DNA from: Pseudeuparius sepicola
Taxonomy: Eukaryota; Arthropoda; Insecta; Coleoptera; Anthribidae
NCBI GenBank assembly: GCA_963920635.1
Contig: OY987302.1
Coordinates: 35,253,278-35,317,277 of the forward strand
Direction of reading: 5' to 3'
DNA: 64,000 nt
Part shown: piece after piece, positions 34,346 to 46,436 of the stretch
Layout of the letters: each line of letters begins with the position of its first letter
Numbering within the stretch: the first letter of the stretch is position 1
The notes under the pieces: model-generated
What the model saw: only the letters and a program-made list of their open reading frames with translations
Databases searched by the model: none
What the model was told of the DNA's origin: nothing
Made by a program: the position numbers and the translations under genes

Positions 34346-35439
34346 TACAATTATTGAATAAACAGTACTTATTTTTTAGTAGATGAGGCCTCAAGGGGAA
34401 ACCACATAAAAAACGCGCCGGGAGCTCTACTTCAGCGGTGGTGTGAAAATGGGCTCGAGTACATATGAAAGACATAGTAGTAATAATAAAGTTTTCTGTA
34501 GTCATATTTCCTGTCCTTATAGCCAGGTTTTTGTAAGAAAAATCTGCTTTGCATGTAATATTTTTCTATGGCCGATGTATTTCAAGATATTTGCCACTTT
34601 ACTCGTTTTTACCTAACTTTAGCAACGTATATCCTAATTTTTCATACCATATTTGTGAGATAAGGGCTGGATATACGAAAAAATTTAGAGGACCTAAATG
34701 ATGTATAATTTCATAACAAATATTTTAGGTTCTATTCGTTTTCCTCGTCAGAGCAACAGTTTTTGGGAAAAATCAATCAGGTCACATAAGAGGATTGTTT
34801 TTGAAGCAAAAGGGAATTAAGCACACCCCTGAGAGGTGGGGACTCTTTTGATCTGTATTTGGATGTCTATTAGGACTCTGCACCCAAATTTTTAAAACTT
34901 TATAAAAGTATTTCTTCTAAAAAAACTAATTTACTTGAACTATTTTCGTAGAAAACAATTAGCTAACAAATATGGATTTATTTCCATTTAAGGAAAAAAC
35001 TGACCATTTTTTATAAAGCAAACATAATTTTGTTAAAGGACAGTTTTTATCTAAAGTGGTTAAAAAATATCCAATTTTAATTATTACATTCGGCAATGAA
35101 AATTCAAAACAAAAAAAGTGGACAATTATTTTCTTATTTTTATAGATTGCTATAATATTTAACCATAACAAATGAAAATAAAAATATTTTTTATATTTTG
35201 TTATTTCCACTTTGCAATATGGTGCAAATGTCTAATTTTGAAGCTCGATCTAGTATGATGTTGTATTAAGAAATTGGTATTGACGGCCCTGCTCTTTCGT
35301 TTTTGAAGTGATATTTATTATGTATTGATTTTTTTCCATCGATATTTATTTGAGCCATAAAACAATTTATAAATTTAAATCCTTATAAATGTAAACCCAG
35401 TGAATGGATTCAACCGACCACATCAAGATTTCAAAAAGA

Positions 35440-36420
35440 CATAAGTATGGTTTTTTTTGTAAAACATTATTCTGTTTTAAGAATAAAAAAAGATAAAATT
35501 AAAAATCAAATAGGTAAGGTTTAGATAATTGAATTTTTGAACTAAGTCACTTAATTCCATTTGTTCGTGTCACTTTAAAAGGTAGGTACAGTTGGAGCGC
35601 TTTGTCCTTGTTTTCTTTAGGACAACACAACAAATATTAAAGTTCCTTCGAAAATTATAATTTCAATAAATTTTAAATATTTGTAACTAAAAACTAAACA
35701 AATTATTTATCTTGCTTACATTTTATAAATATAAATATATACCAGGGTCTAATAACGTTCAAAAAGGCTTGACATTGTAGGTAGAATAATGATGAGTTGG
35801 GCCTGTATAAGCGGTCAAACAAATAATCGTTTAAAACCGAAGTGCCAAAACGCCCATATTTTCGTAACTGGTTATGAAAAATCATAAAATCAAAACAATC
35901 AAACTTGTATGGAATGCGTTGTCATTATGATAATCTGTTCCAAATACGTAATCAGCGATTTCAAAAGCCTTATACCAGGTTTCATAGAATTCCAAATTCG
36001 CAATCAGTGATCCCAAAAACCGCCTTGTTCCATGTATAAACAAATTAAAAACCAAATACGGTTTTAAATTACCTATTGAATTTTTGCACTAAACTACTAC
36101 TTAATTCCTTTTTTCCGTATCTCTTTTAAGGCTACTACTGGGATACTTTGTTTTTATTTTCTTTAGAAAAATACAACAAATGTTAGAAGTTCCTTCGGGA
36201 GTTAATTTCATTACATTCTAAATATTGATTACCAAACACAAAACAAATTTTCTATTTCTTGCTTATATTTGTTTCTAATTTTCAAATGTATCTAATTGAA
36301 AAAATAAAGGTGAAAACGTTATTAGGCCCGGGTCCAAAATGGCTTGACTTTCAAAGTAGAATATGTGGGAATTGGATTTGTATAAGCGGTTTTAAGAAGA
36401 AAATAAAAAAGTAATTACTA
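35440..36420. repeat. Diverged ~540 bp tandem duplication
   Basis: Unit 1 (about 35440-35850) and unit 2 (about 35990-36420) share, in order: 'gaatttttg.actaa', 'acttaattcc', 'acaacaaat.ttaaagttcctt', 'aaacaaatt..ctat', 'aaatggcttgac/aaaggcttgac', and 'tataagcggt'. Identity is moderate, so the duplication is old. Part of the same unit recurs at 39630-39690 (ggcttgacattgtaggtaga). Confidence 0.6.
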
Positions 36421-37235
36421 ATTGAAAATTTCAAATTAGGTTTATATTTGTCCTTATCTCTTTCAAATGTATAGTGCACCTGAGATAATTAAACTTTTGT
36501 ATCAATAGGGTCCCATTAAGCCGTACAAGTTATTCAACCAATTTCACCTTTACTGATTGCTCAATTTTTGGGGACAAGTTCCAATCTAATTTTCTACCGA
36601 TTTCTAGTCAAACTCAAAGGAAAAGTCCCTTTCCTCAGAAACACTTGTATTGAAACACCAAAATATGTAGATCAATAGGTTAGCATTTGAATTCTCAGAT
36701 CACAGAGTACTAATTTCATAAAATTATTTTCGGAAAAAAACATGAATTTTACTGTTCATAATTTTAGTATCACTTTTCTTAGCATCTAAATTCTCAAGCT
36801 ATTATTCTACACATAGTTTTATCTTGAAACCTATGTGATTAAAAGTGTAGAATTTCAACAAAAATAAATCGTAAAAGGATATTATGAATACAATTTGATG
36901 CCATTTTCACTATTCAAATCTTAGTATAAAAGAATATCCTAATCCCGAGTATCCCCCACTAAAATCGTTACTAAAAAATCTCTAGCCCTAAAATCTGAAA
37001 ATAGGTATATCCAATCCTCAGGTCAGAACTCGTTTGGTACCCGATCGATAATCTGAACGTTGATTTCTCAGTACTTCATTGCTTTCAGCTACAGTCACAA
37101 AAAATCCATTCCTGTACAAAAGTTAAAATTTCTCGCATAAACTGATTAAAGCATATTCGGAAAATTCCTTTATTTTCACCAATCATCAATTTACTAAGGT
37201 AACACTTCTGTATGTCTTGTCTCACATATTCCTAA

Positions 37236-37430
37236 TAGGTTACCGAGAATGAAAATCTGAAAAAAGTCGCGTGGAAATTTTTGCCACAAATGGTCCCCAG
37301 TATAATCGACTTCTACCTACGAGCAAGAACCTTGACTACCCGATGGCAATCAATAGGTTACCGAGAATGAAAATCTGAAAAAAGTCCCCTGGAAATTTGG
37401 TTAGAAATGTTCCCCCGACCCCCAGTATAA
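37236..37430. repeat. Direct repeat of ~65 bp, period ~117 bp
   Basis: 'aataggttaccgagaatgaa aatctgaaaaaagtc' occurs at 37237 and again at about 37352, each followed by '(cgc/ccc)(g/c)tggaaattt' and later 'ccccagtataat'. Confidence 0.75.
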
Positions 37431-38059
37431 TGTCTATTCCTATCCTATTGAAAATATCTCTGGTGCTTTTTTTCAAACTGTCCAATTCAAAACCGGGAAA
37501 TTGTGGTCGAATGCTATCCAAGTTCTGTCGACCCTAGCCACATGTGTAATTGTCACCTCGGCACAATAATTCGGTTTTGTCAAGTTTGGGAAAATTACAG
37601 AAAGTTCTTGGTACCTACTTGCTGGGGAGTTTTCCTGAAAAATGACCTCTGAAAAAAAGTCGCGGAAAATGTTTGGAAAAATTCGCAGACGGTTAGTCAC
37701 GTTTTTACCCATTTATAGGCGCATAAGGTTTAACATGGGAAAAATGTCCTCGTACTCTCATAGCCTATCTACTAAGCTATGTACCTACGTTAAGGTAATT
37801 GCTTGTCACGCGAAATTTTCATAAAAGTAGGTACCAATTAATTTTATTGGACGGTGATTGGTTGACAAGCAAGTACTTGCCAAAGTATGTATTTTCTATA
37901 CAACTCGCCCGACAAGCTTTTTGATTTCAAAAGCGCATGTCGCAATTTAGCATTGAATTACCTTAACGAAAAGCTAAACGTATTTTATTCGTTTTACTAG
38001 ATGGCTTAAATAAAAGCTTGATTTTAAAAAGTTCCTTATTTTTTATTTTATTTTGTGCC

Positions 38060-38400
38060 TTTTAGTAGATATTTGGTTCCCATGTCACGAGGGTGGTAAA
38101 GAAATTTAGTCCATCATCTTGGGTATCGGCCATATTGGATTTAGTATGACGTCACCCACCATATCGTTTTCTACTCGTGAAACCCTTTCTTCTGATACCC
38201 ATCTCAAGGAGCCTGTGAAGAAATAAGTAATCTGCTATTTTGGGGCGGCCGCCATCTTGGATTTAGTATGAGGTCGCTGACCTTGTCGTTTTCTATTCTC
38301 AAACCCTTGCATTTGAAATCATGTCGAGGAGGTGGTGAAGAAATATGTAATCCGCCATCTTGGAGCGGAGGACATTTTGAATAAATTACAATACTGAGTA
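38060..38400. repeat. Degenerate tandem repeat, ~125 bp unit, ~2.5 copies
   Basis: Each unit carries 'gtgaagaaat..gtaat', 'ccatcttggatttagtatga', 'tcgttttctattctc/actcgtgaaaccctt' and 'tcgaggag'. Three 'gccatcttgg'-type anchors lie at about 38117, 38250 and 38354. Confidence 0.7.
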
Positions 38401-39394
38401 TACTAGATTGCATTGTCACCAGAACCAAATATGCTCAATCGTCTAGGTGGAGGTGGAAGTGGTTTAAAATTAAGTTGCAAGATTTGACCACATATACGCA
38501 CTAACAGAGCAAGTTAAATAAAAGCTTGTAATAAGATAATCTTGATCTAGGTCTAGACGGTAAAACGTTTTAGTTGAATCCAAATTTTTACTTATTTATT
38601 ATGTTTTCATTTTTAACAGAGATCTCATAAACGTAATTTAAATATAGCTTAAATTAGTTTCATTTTTTCAGATAAATTAGAAAAATATATAACTCGTTCG
38701 TAAATGTCTCGCTTGTTACAAAAAATCACGCTTTTTAAATGCCTATGTAAACACCCTAGTTTTTATAATTTCCAAGTAGAAAAATATATTTACTACCAAA
38801 TTATTTATTAATTGGGATTTATTATCGAATTGTACGTTCATTTACTCAATAAAAAAAATCTGTGGAATTTATAAAGACATAAAATGATTTTAGTACACAG
38901 TAAAAGTTGTTTGTAATGCTAAAATAGCTTAAATACTATCTATCAATCAACTAATCCAAATGTTATAAAAGGCCCCTCTCTCTTACATTTTGAGGCAAAA
39001 CAATTTCGATATTAGGAACAACTTAGGTATTAGGAACTAAAATCGAATTTATCGATATTCTATATCTTCTTAGTATTAGAAACAACTTCTATTAATAACA
39101 TGTTGTAGTAGTTCTTAAAATAAGACACCTTTATGCCTAAGGTAACTTTGGTTTTCCCAATTTTTTAAACACCTTATATAAATTTGTCACATTCTAATAC
39201 TATTTTTCAGGCTCAGAACAAGTAAAATTTTTTATCGAGAGTGACTTTTGCGATAAAATGAAAACTAAAAAAGTTTTTCCTTTTGGAACCTCTTCCCGTT
39301 CACCTAAAGAACTACATACACCCGATACAACATAAAAGACACTCATATTATGTTATTCAAGGCGATACATTCGTTGAAAACACTGTTGCCAAAT

Positions 39395-39640
39395 GTAGGG
39401 TCTGAGACAGCTGTAGAACGTATCCGGGTCTGAATTTGTTACACGTATTTATACGGCATTCTCCGCTGCACCCTCTGCAGAACGCAGCAATGAAGTAAAT
39501 CCGTATATAATGACATATACAACCGCCTTTACAGACCCGGCTGAAAATTCACCCCCAGCACCCCCACTACCCCCTTCACCTAAATATAGGTGAAAACGTT
39601 CTCAGACCCGCAGCCGGGTCTGGGAACGTCGAAAATGGCT
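39395..39640. repeat. GGGTCTG-motif cluster, inverted partner at 31440-31500
   Basis: 'gtagggtctgagac' then 'gctgtagaacgtatc' then 'gggtctgaatttgtt' at 39395-39445 is the inverse of 31445-31495 (acaaagtcagacccgatacg, ttctacaggcaacctcagac). Two more 'cagacccg/cgggtctg' pairs occur at 39536-39630. The paired blocks enclose about 8 kb including element E. Confidence 0.55.
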
Positions 39641-40145
39641 TGACATTGTAGGTAGAATATGGCGAAATGGGTCTACAAGGATTGGCCCTTAGGTCGTGTG
39701 GCGCTGTTTGTAGTATTTTATGAATGCCTGTATATATTTGAAGGTATTACGCACTAAGTTGAAGCACGCGTAATTTTGGCAACTCTGTTGTTGTGTTGGC
39801 TCAATTTAAATTGCTGGTGCATTTAGGTATAAGAATAAGAGGGTTTTATTATCGAACTGACGGAACATGGCTAATAATACGGAAACTAGACACGGTAGCG
39901 GTATGATGTATTTTATAAATCTATGCTAAGATTTTCTAAGCTTTCCAAAAATCTAAAAATGTACAGAGCAGATCATTTAGATTAAGTGAGTTGGTATCAC
40001 GTATTTTTTGTAAAAAAACCTATATGTTTCACCACACAGTGGCACAGACCCATCATTTTAGAAAGCTGGTTCCGAAAAAAACTGTCTTCGGTTTACTGAA
40101 TTTATTCCAAGTTAGAGACTCGCACTGTATAATATGTACATTGTA

Positions 40146-41286
40146 CAGGGTGTAACTGAACTTATGCTCAAAAATGAAACCACGTATTCTTGGAGTCAAA
40201 ATAAAGGCACTTCTTCATATACTTTTTTCTCGTATGGGCCATAGTTTTTTTTATACAGAGCATAGAAGTTTAGAGAAAAATACACATACTTCTTAGTATC
40301 TCTAGAAGTATACTAGATATTTTCTTCAAACTTGGCGTGTATTAAAATTAATTACTTCAGAAAAATATGAATACCCTGTATAATCACATTTTTTAAATTT
40401 GTTTTGAGTGGTAAATCCAATGGTTAACAAAAAGTATCTCTTAGTATTTTTCATATTCTCAGCCGTTTCTTAATTATTTTCAAAGGACGGCAATGCTGCA
40501 ATAAACAAGTCATTTTAAGAATAAATCTAGCAATCTGTGGATGTCAATTAAACTTGGCAGTATTTGAATCATTTGGCTGTCAACTTTGCACTTTAGTATC
40601 AATATTGTGAAAAATTATATTTTCATTCGAAGAACTGAATGGCATGCACTTTTGCTATGGACTTGCCAATGGCAATAATAAACATGCGGAAATGCATAGT
40701 TGAGTGTATTGAAAGAGACAGCGGTCATTTCGAACATTTAATAATTTTCTAATAGCATTGCGTTTATTTTATCATCATTTTTGCTTTCGTACCTATTTTG
40801 TTAAATAAAGTTTAGATGACATCCACAGTTTGCTAGATTTATTCTTAAAATGACTTGCTTATTGCAGCATTGCCGTTCTTTGAAAATAATTAAGAAACGG
40901 CTGCGAATATGAAAAAATACTTTTTGTTAACCATTGGATTCACCACTCAAAACAAATTTAAAAAATGCGATTATTCAGGGTATTCATATTTTTCTGAACT
41001 AATTAACTTTAGTAATACCCTGTATCTCCGCAACTGGGGGCCTCAGAAGCTTCATGTCAACCTTAAGTTTGACAGCTCATCCGCTCATGTGACACGCCGA
41101 GTTTGAAGAAAATATCTCGTATACTTCTAGAGATACTAAGAAATATGTGTATTTTTCTCTAAATTTCTACGCTCTGTATAAAAAAAACTATGGCCCGTAG
41201 GAGAAAAAAATATATAAAGAAGTGTCCTTATTTTGACTCCAAGAATACGTGGTTTCATTTTTGACCATCAGTTCAGTTACACCTTG
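40146..41286. mobile_element. Element H: 1.1 kb TA-flanked foldback, ~410 bp TIRs
   Basis: Ends CAGGGTGTAACTGAACTTAT and, inverted, GTTCAGTTACACCTTG, with TA at 40144-40145 and 41287-41288. The arms match for about 400 bp ('gcagcattgccgt', 'ctagatttattcttaaaatg', 'aatacgtggtttcattttt'). The right arm has an extra stretch of about 85-90 bp near 41015-41100 that is absent from the left. The central loop (40560-40810) is non-coding. Confidence 0.85.
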
Positions 41287-41920
41287 TATGTATATTCGAG
41301 ACACATTTCATCTTAGTAGGTGCCGAAAGAGTAAACATAACACAACCCTAATAATAGAAATTCCCTATTTCTAACAGAAGGTAAGGAATAGAAATAGAAA
41401 TTTTCAAACTAAAACGAAACTATTTTGCAAACCGTTTGAAAACAACAGCATAATAATTAATACCTAAACAAAATCAACTATCCTTACGGTCGTTCAAAAA
41501 GGCGGGAATCCTCACTATGGACACCTAGATTACAGAAAGATCTAATAACACGTGCTCTAAAGAAACAGACCATGACTCATCGCCTCTCGAACCCGATGTT
41601 TTGGTTATACCAAAGTCTAGAGAATACTATTCTCTGGACGCTGGTTATACCTAGTCACACGTTCGACGTTGCTGCTGGAAATCACTGTCAGGTATGTAAT
41701 TTTTGCCGAAAAACAAATCCGTTGGTTAACTCGTAGCTTTTTTCGATCGAAAACGTATGTGAATTAATCAAAATAGTAAATTTCGAATTTTCACATCAAA
41801 TAGTCGTTAGTATTCGGAAATTTTAAAGTCAATAAAAACAGCAGTTTTGGAATTATTTCACAAATTATTTTCACGTAAATTGTTTTTTGTATAAAATAAA
41901 ATTGTATAAAACTTAATGTA

Positions 41921-42522
41921 CCGGGTGTCCCATAATCAAAGGCACATATTTTGAAAAGTGATGGAACTCATGAAAAAAAAAATAAGAAAAGTTCTAAGAA
42001 CTTTTATGTGAGCATTCCCGATAAAATTTTACTTTTTTAGAAACAGGTGCCAATGTTAAATCTAAAAAAATTGACTTTTTCTAGGAGATTATTTTCTTCG
42101 ACAAAATTAAGCATACGAGCTTTTGTTCTTATTTTAAAGGGTAGAATTGAGCTGCACATTTTTGAGAAAAAAAATCGTGATCAACAGGTGTATTAGAGCA
42201 CCTTTTTTATTCAAAATAATGTGCCCCGCGAATGCGATTGGTTCAGAAAGGCAAAAAACGGCAAACTGGTGCCCCCGGTGCCGTCTAGGTGGTAGACAAA
42301 ATATTATTATGTATTCCCCACCATCTATAATCTAATTGTGTCGAATTTGAATTCGTTATTTCAAATAGTATCTACAAAATCAAGAACCAAAATTTGTTAA
42401 AAAAAATTCTTTGAGGTCCAGCCATGTATTTTGAAAACGAGAAGGCTTATGGCATATGTTTTCTTTTTTTTTCATTTTCTATCACTTCTCTAAGTATGTG
42501 CCTTTAATTATAGCACACCCGG
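41921..42522. mobile_element. Element I: 602 bp TA-flanked MITE
   Basis: Ends CCGGGTGTCCCATAATCAAA and, inverted, CTTTAATTATAGCACACCCGG, with TA at 41919-41920 and 42523-42524. TIRs of about 100 bp. The end type matches the mariner-like element starting at 62793 (CCGGGTGTCCCATTTTAAG), suggesting mobilisation by a related transposase. Confidence 0.82.
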
Positions 42523-42983
42523 TATAGATAATTAAAATTAATGGCCAAAATGCTTTTTATGAAAACGCTATAATAATTATTATGCAGCTAATCATGACAT
42601 GAACAGGGTTCCATAAAATGATTATTGAGTAATCGGCGAAATTTATTAAAATTGTTTAAAATCTAATAGCCTGATATTATTGTAATATGTTAAAGCAGTA
42701 CATTATGTGAAAGATCATTCGAGTAGTGTGGCATAAATAGGTAGGTAGTTTGGAATTTGAAATGATAGTAATTTATAAATAAATGCGAGAAAATAAAACT
42801 GCAACAATGAATCAATCATTAACCAGTTCAGTGATTGAGTATGTGTTTGGTGTAATGTGACCATACTTTCGGAAATTCAGTTTTTAGTTTTATCTCCTTG
42901 CTTATCATACAAATTTCTTAGTTGATTTGTATTTTGCATAAGTTACTATTACGACCCCACAAAAGAGAAGTGTGAATTTGTAC

Positions 42984-43229
42984 GTGCTTAATAAATAATT
43001 ATACAGTTCTGTCATAAACCGAGACCCCTGGAAATTCCCAGTCTTATAGATACGTCGCTAAAGTTTACCTAGATTATTTTAAAATAGGGAATAGTCATTC
43101 TTGTTCGTGCTTAATAAATAATTATACAGTTCTGTCATAAACCGAGACCCCTGGAAATTCCCAGTCTTATAGATACGTCGCTCAAGTTTACCTGGATTAT
43201 TTTAAAATAGGGAATAGTCATTCTTGTTG
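42984..43229. repeat. Near-perfect 123 bp tandem duplication
   Basis: Two units (42984-43106, 43107-43229) starting 'gtgcttaataaataattata' and containing 'cataaaccgagacccctgga'. Only about two to three mismatches are visible (for example gctaaag/gctcaag and ctagat/ctggat), so the duplication is recent. Confidence 0.92.
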
Positions 43230-44118
43230 TGCTCTTTATTTGCTCTTGGTGGAATGACCTATTAATGACTATGGTTTTGTTTTTTTATTCCCGAATTTCA
43301 ACCCACATCCGAGCCATGGAAAATTAAAATTTTTTTAAAAATGTTTGGTCAAGTTTTTAGTATAAAAATACCAAAAGCCAAAGAAGCTATCTCTTATATT
43401 ACTTTTGTTCATGTAAAACCTATCCAAACATCTAAAAAAGCACTAATACTACTTACTCATCTTAAAAGACAGGTAGTTTGTCCGTTTAAACCCCGACGTT
43501 CTGGGTGGTTAAGACTGGACAGGTAGTCGACAGTTAATAAGCAGTTGTGAAATTATGAAAGCATTCAGTCATTTCTGTTTATAATTTAATATAAAATTAG
43601 ATCAATACAAAAAATTATTCCTATTATATTGATGGCCCTCTTCTTTGAATTGCCAAGCAAGAAAATAATAAATCATGTGGTGCAACATTGACGAAACAGC
43701 AACAAATCAGCGTTAACTATGGCAACATTGCATGCTTCAGGATAGTACCAAAGATGTGCATGCTTCAGGATAGTGTGTTTCGTATGTAAAATATATACTA
43801 CATTTTAATTTTCAAAATATCGCTGTATATCAGACATAATCCGTACTGCCATACCATATATACTCCTAAATACATCATCAGGATTCCTCTACGTATGCTA
43901 TAAGTAGGTGCTTCAGGATGGTGCGAATTATATGATGCTTCAGGTCTGATAGAAAGATGTATATATATGCATTTTTCTGAAAAATATTACAGGTGCAGAC
44001 CTAAAGTCAATTAGCAATTTATACGAGGAAACCGCGAAATTTCAAAACGAATTTTTGGCATCGTGTAACAGAAGCCCTGACTTAGTGATCTCTGCTGAGA
44101 AATAAATCCGTTCTTATA
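43230..44118. other. No gene; 'gcttcaggatagt' repeats
   Basis: Nothing coding was recognised. 'gcatgcttcaggatagt' occurs at about 43731 and 43758, with shorter 'gcttcagg' echoes at about 43910 and 43941. Confidence 0.5.
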
Positions 44119-44641
44119 CAGGGTGTTCACAAAATATGAATAAAAATTACATTCAAAATATGCTTAAATCTCGAAATTTTCAAATGGAAACCCCTATTTT
44201 TTTAACGCATATTAACATATAACATATTCACCACTAAAAATGATGACAACTTTGTGTAAGGTTTTCTATACCTAAATGCAGTAATTTTCGATTAATTTAC
44301 GGAAAACCCACTTTTCGCCCATAAAATGCGGGGTTTGCTTAACGCTTGGAAAATCATATTAGCCGTGGACGTTGAAAAGTCAATCGAGGCTGAGGAAATG
44401 TCCCTTGGTTTATAAATTATTGTAAACAATAATGCCGGCGCGCTTAAATTACACAAACGAAGATTATTTAAATTTGTTTATTATCTACGGAGAATGCAAC
44501 AAAGTAATATCAAGAACGTGCATTACATTTGGGGCTCGCTATTCACAAAAAACAAAACCATCGCCAAACACTTTTAAAAAAATAATACAAAATTTTAAAC
44601 AGTATGGATGTGTCAGAGAAAAATCACATTTAATGCCTTAA
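44119..44641 (+). pseudogene. Truncated mariner-like element, transposase N-terminus
   Basis: TIR CAGGGTGTTCACAAAATATG follows TA at 44117-44118. About 310 bp downstream, a frame from ATG 44432 reads NYTNEDYLNLFIIYGECNKV, ARYSQKTKPSPNTFKKI and KQYGCVREKS before a stop at 44639-44641. This matches the N-terminal helix-turn-helix of mariner-like transposases ('T..Ey.dm.liYGe..~Na..A...Y..rfP.r..Ps...f..l...l.e.GsV'). No catalytic domain follows, and the next 300 bp are unrelated, so the element is 3' truncated. Confidence 0.85.
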
Positions 44642-44935
44642 TGTAAAATAATTGAGAAGTATAAACGAGGTAAAGCACTGTGCGGAATATAAGCGTTGTC
44701 GGGATTCCTTTTGAAATGCAAATTGTTGCTTGTTTTTGTTCCTTTTTGCGGCTACCGTTGGATACACGAGGAGGTCCAGGCTAATGGTGAAATCATCGGA
44801 TTGAATAATCTATTTAACAGCAGTACAACAATAATTTACCCGTATAGACAGAAGAATCTGTATCTTTATGTAAGAATCTATGGTATAAATAAATTTCAGA
44901 AAGTATGAGCATGGAGCAGGAAATAGTTATTTATT

Positions 44936-45465
44936 ACCAAGGCACTGAAGTTCAAGTTTTTATGACTCATGTGGAATTTATTTGCCGAGGCCTCTGGCCG
45001 ACTTTGACGATCGCTCTATCTAGCTCAAGTATGATGAGGTACGGCGCTTCCCGAGAGAAATACCTAAACTGGTGCCTGTCATGCAGCCTACATGAAAAAT
45101 ATGATTGATGTTCAAACCTACTAAAATTCTTACACTGAAAGATTGCGCCGCTATTGGTAACAATTTCGCAATGAGTACGAAAATTTAAATGGGCCTTTAT
45201 TGGCCGGGTTTTGAATATTTGGCCACTTGTGACGGGCGATGGCTGCGTCTGATATTTGATGTTTACATCTCGCCAAGGCTTACTTTTGAAAAAAATCGTA
45301 CAATAATGGATGACTACTTCAGTGCCGACTTCTGGGCATTTAATGACGATTTTGAGACACTTCATTACCGATTTCAGAAAATGGTTATTTTTGTACCAAG
45401 GCACTGAAGTTTGACTTTTTAAGACTTATGTGGAATTTAATTGCCGAGGCCTCTGGCCGAGGCAA
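44936..45465 (+). repeat. Family J repeat, left copy
   Basis: About 530 bp bounded by direct copies of a ~65 bp block ('ccaaggcactgaagtt ... attgccgaggcctctggccg') at 44938-45000 and 45400-45465. The interior contains 'ggcctttattggccgggtttt' and is homologous to 57395-57965 in the opposite orientation. Open frames on both strands (145 and 72 codons) are not conserved in the other copy. Family unknown; the near-palindromic 'gccgaggcctctggccgagg' core is distinctive. Confidence 0.6.
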
Positions 45466-46434
45466 ATAAACCACATGACAATGCACAAAAAAATCAAGTT
45501 GACCTCTCATCGAAAGTCGCCTGTTTGACACCTCGTGAAATCGACTTGTCATGTCATTGGAAACAAAAAACCGAAATAACTTTTTTTTTGCCCCAGTGGC
45601 ACGTTACTTGTTATTGACAAAAAACTGTCCAGTTTCGTTAAACAGGATGAAGTATGTTACAATGAGTATATTCATAAAGAAAAACTTGTTTATACCTATT
45701 ATAAATGATTAAGAAAATAGATTCAATTAATAATTGCATAAAATATTAACATTTTATTAAATAATTTCGAATATTATTACATATTGTTTGCATTGCAAGC
45801 ATCTCAAATTTGATTTTATATGTCATCTCACTTTCTTTTGTCAATACAGGGTTAACTATCACTTAGTACAAAAAATGTTATGGTAGATAAAGAAAAATCA
45901 GCCAAAATAAATTTTCAAAAATTTTTCTTAAGCCAAAAAAAAATTTCAAATTGTTTAAAACCCCTCAAAAACGCCGTCTATGGACGCCCGCCGAGACCTG
46001 TCTTAAAATTTCGCCTATGTCGATGGTAGTGACAGGTAGTGAAATAGCGCGGCGTTGCCACGTCTATCAATTTATCCGAGGATTCGATTTCCTGTTGGAA
46101 ACCATTACTTTCTAAGGAATATGTAAAAAACCTATGAAACACCTACCTTACTGACATTTCCAGGATTGAGTATTGCACCATTGTCTGTTTTCTTGCTTTG
46201 TGTCAAAATGGCCGAATTTATTCCTGACAGCGGCTATATTTAGAAATTTCAATTATGGTGTATTATGGTATTTAGTTCATCTTTCTGAAGGGTAAAAATA
46301 AGCATATCCCATTTTTATTTGTTTCAGAACATTTTTCTAGATTACCTCACTACAACAAAAATATATTATGTCTAGAAATAATTTAGAAACTTGGCATTTT
46401 TTCATAATTTGAGCTCGGCAATACTTTCCCATAA
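45466..46434. other. No gene seen
   Basis: AT-rich sequence between family J and family K copies. No coding or repeat structure was recognised. Confidence 0.4.
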
Positions 46435-46436
46435 TA

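Larger units (their letters stand above)
31855..34872. mobile_element. Element E: ~290 bp TIRs, ~3.0 kb, nested contents
   Basis: 31855-32150 is inverted at about 34590-34872: 'taatagacatacaaatacag' against 'ctgtatttggatgtctatta', 'cacctctcag', 'ttttgcttcaaaaacca', and 'gacgaggaaaccgaatag' against 'ctattcgttttcctcgtc'. The interior is filled by the mariner-derived element F (32190-33269) and the inverted-repeat unit G (33304-34345). No own transposase is visible. Short target duplications could not be fixed. Confidence 0.75.
34873..40145. other. No gene; diverged tandem and inverted repeats
   Basis: No protein family was recognised in about 5 kb. The repeats at 35440-36420, 37236-37430, 38060-38400 and 39395-39640 are listed separately. 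The remainder is AT-rich and looks unique. Confidence 0.5.

Noticed and set aside
43731..43960. CRISPR-like array from 'gcttcaggatagt' repeats
   Set aside because: Too few, unequal repeats and irregular spacing, in a eukaryotic context.
44967..45404. 145-codon minus-strand frame in family J as a gene
   Set aside because: The other J copy (57395-57965) does not keep the frame, and the plus strand is equally open (72 codons).
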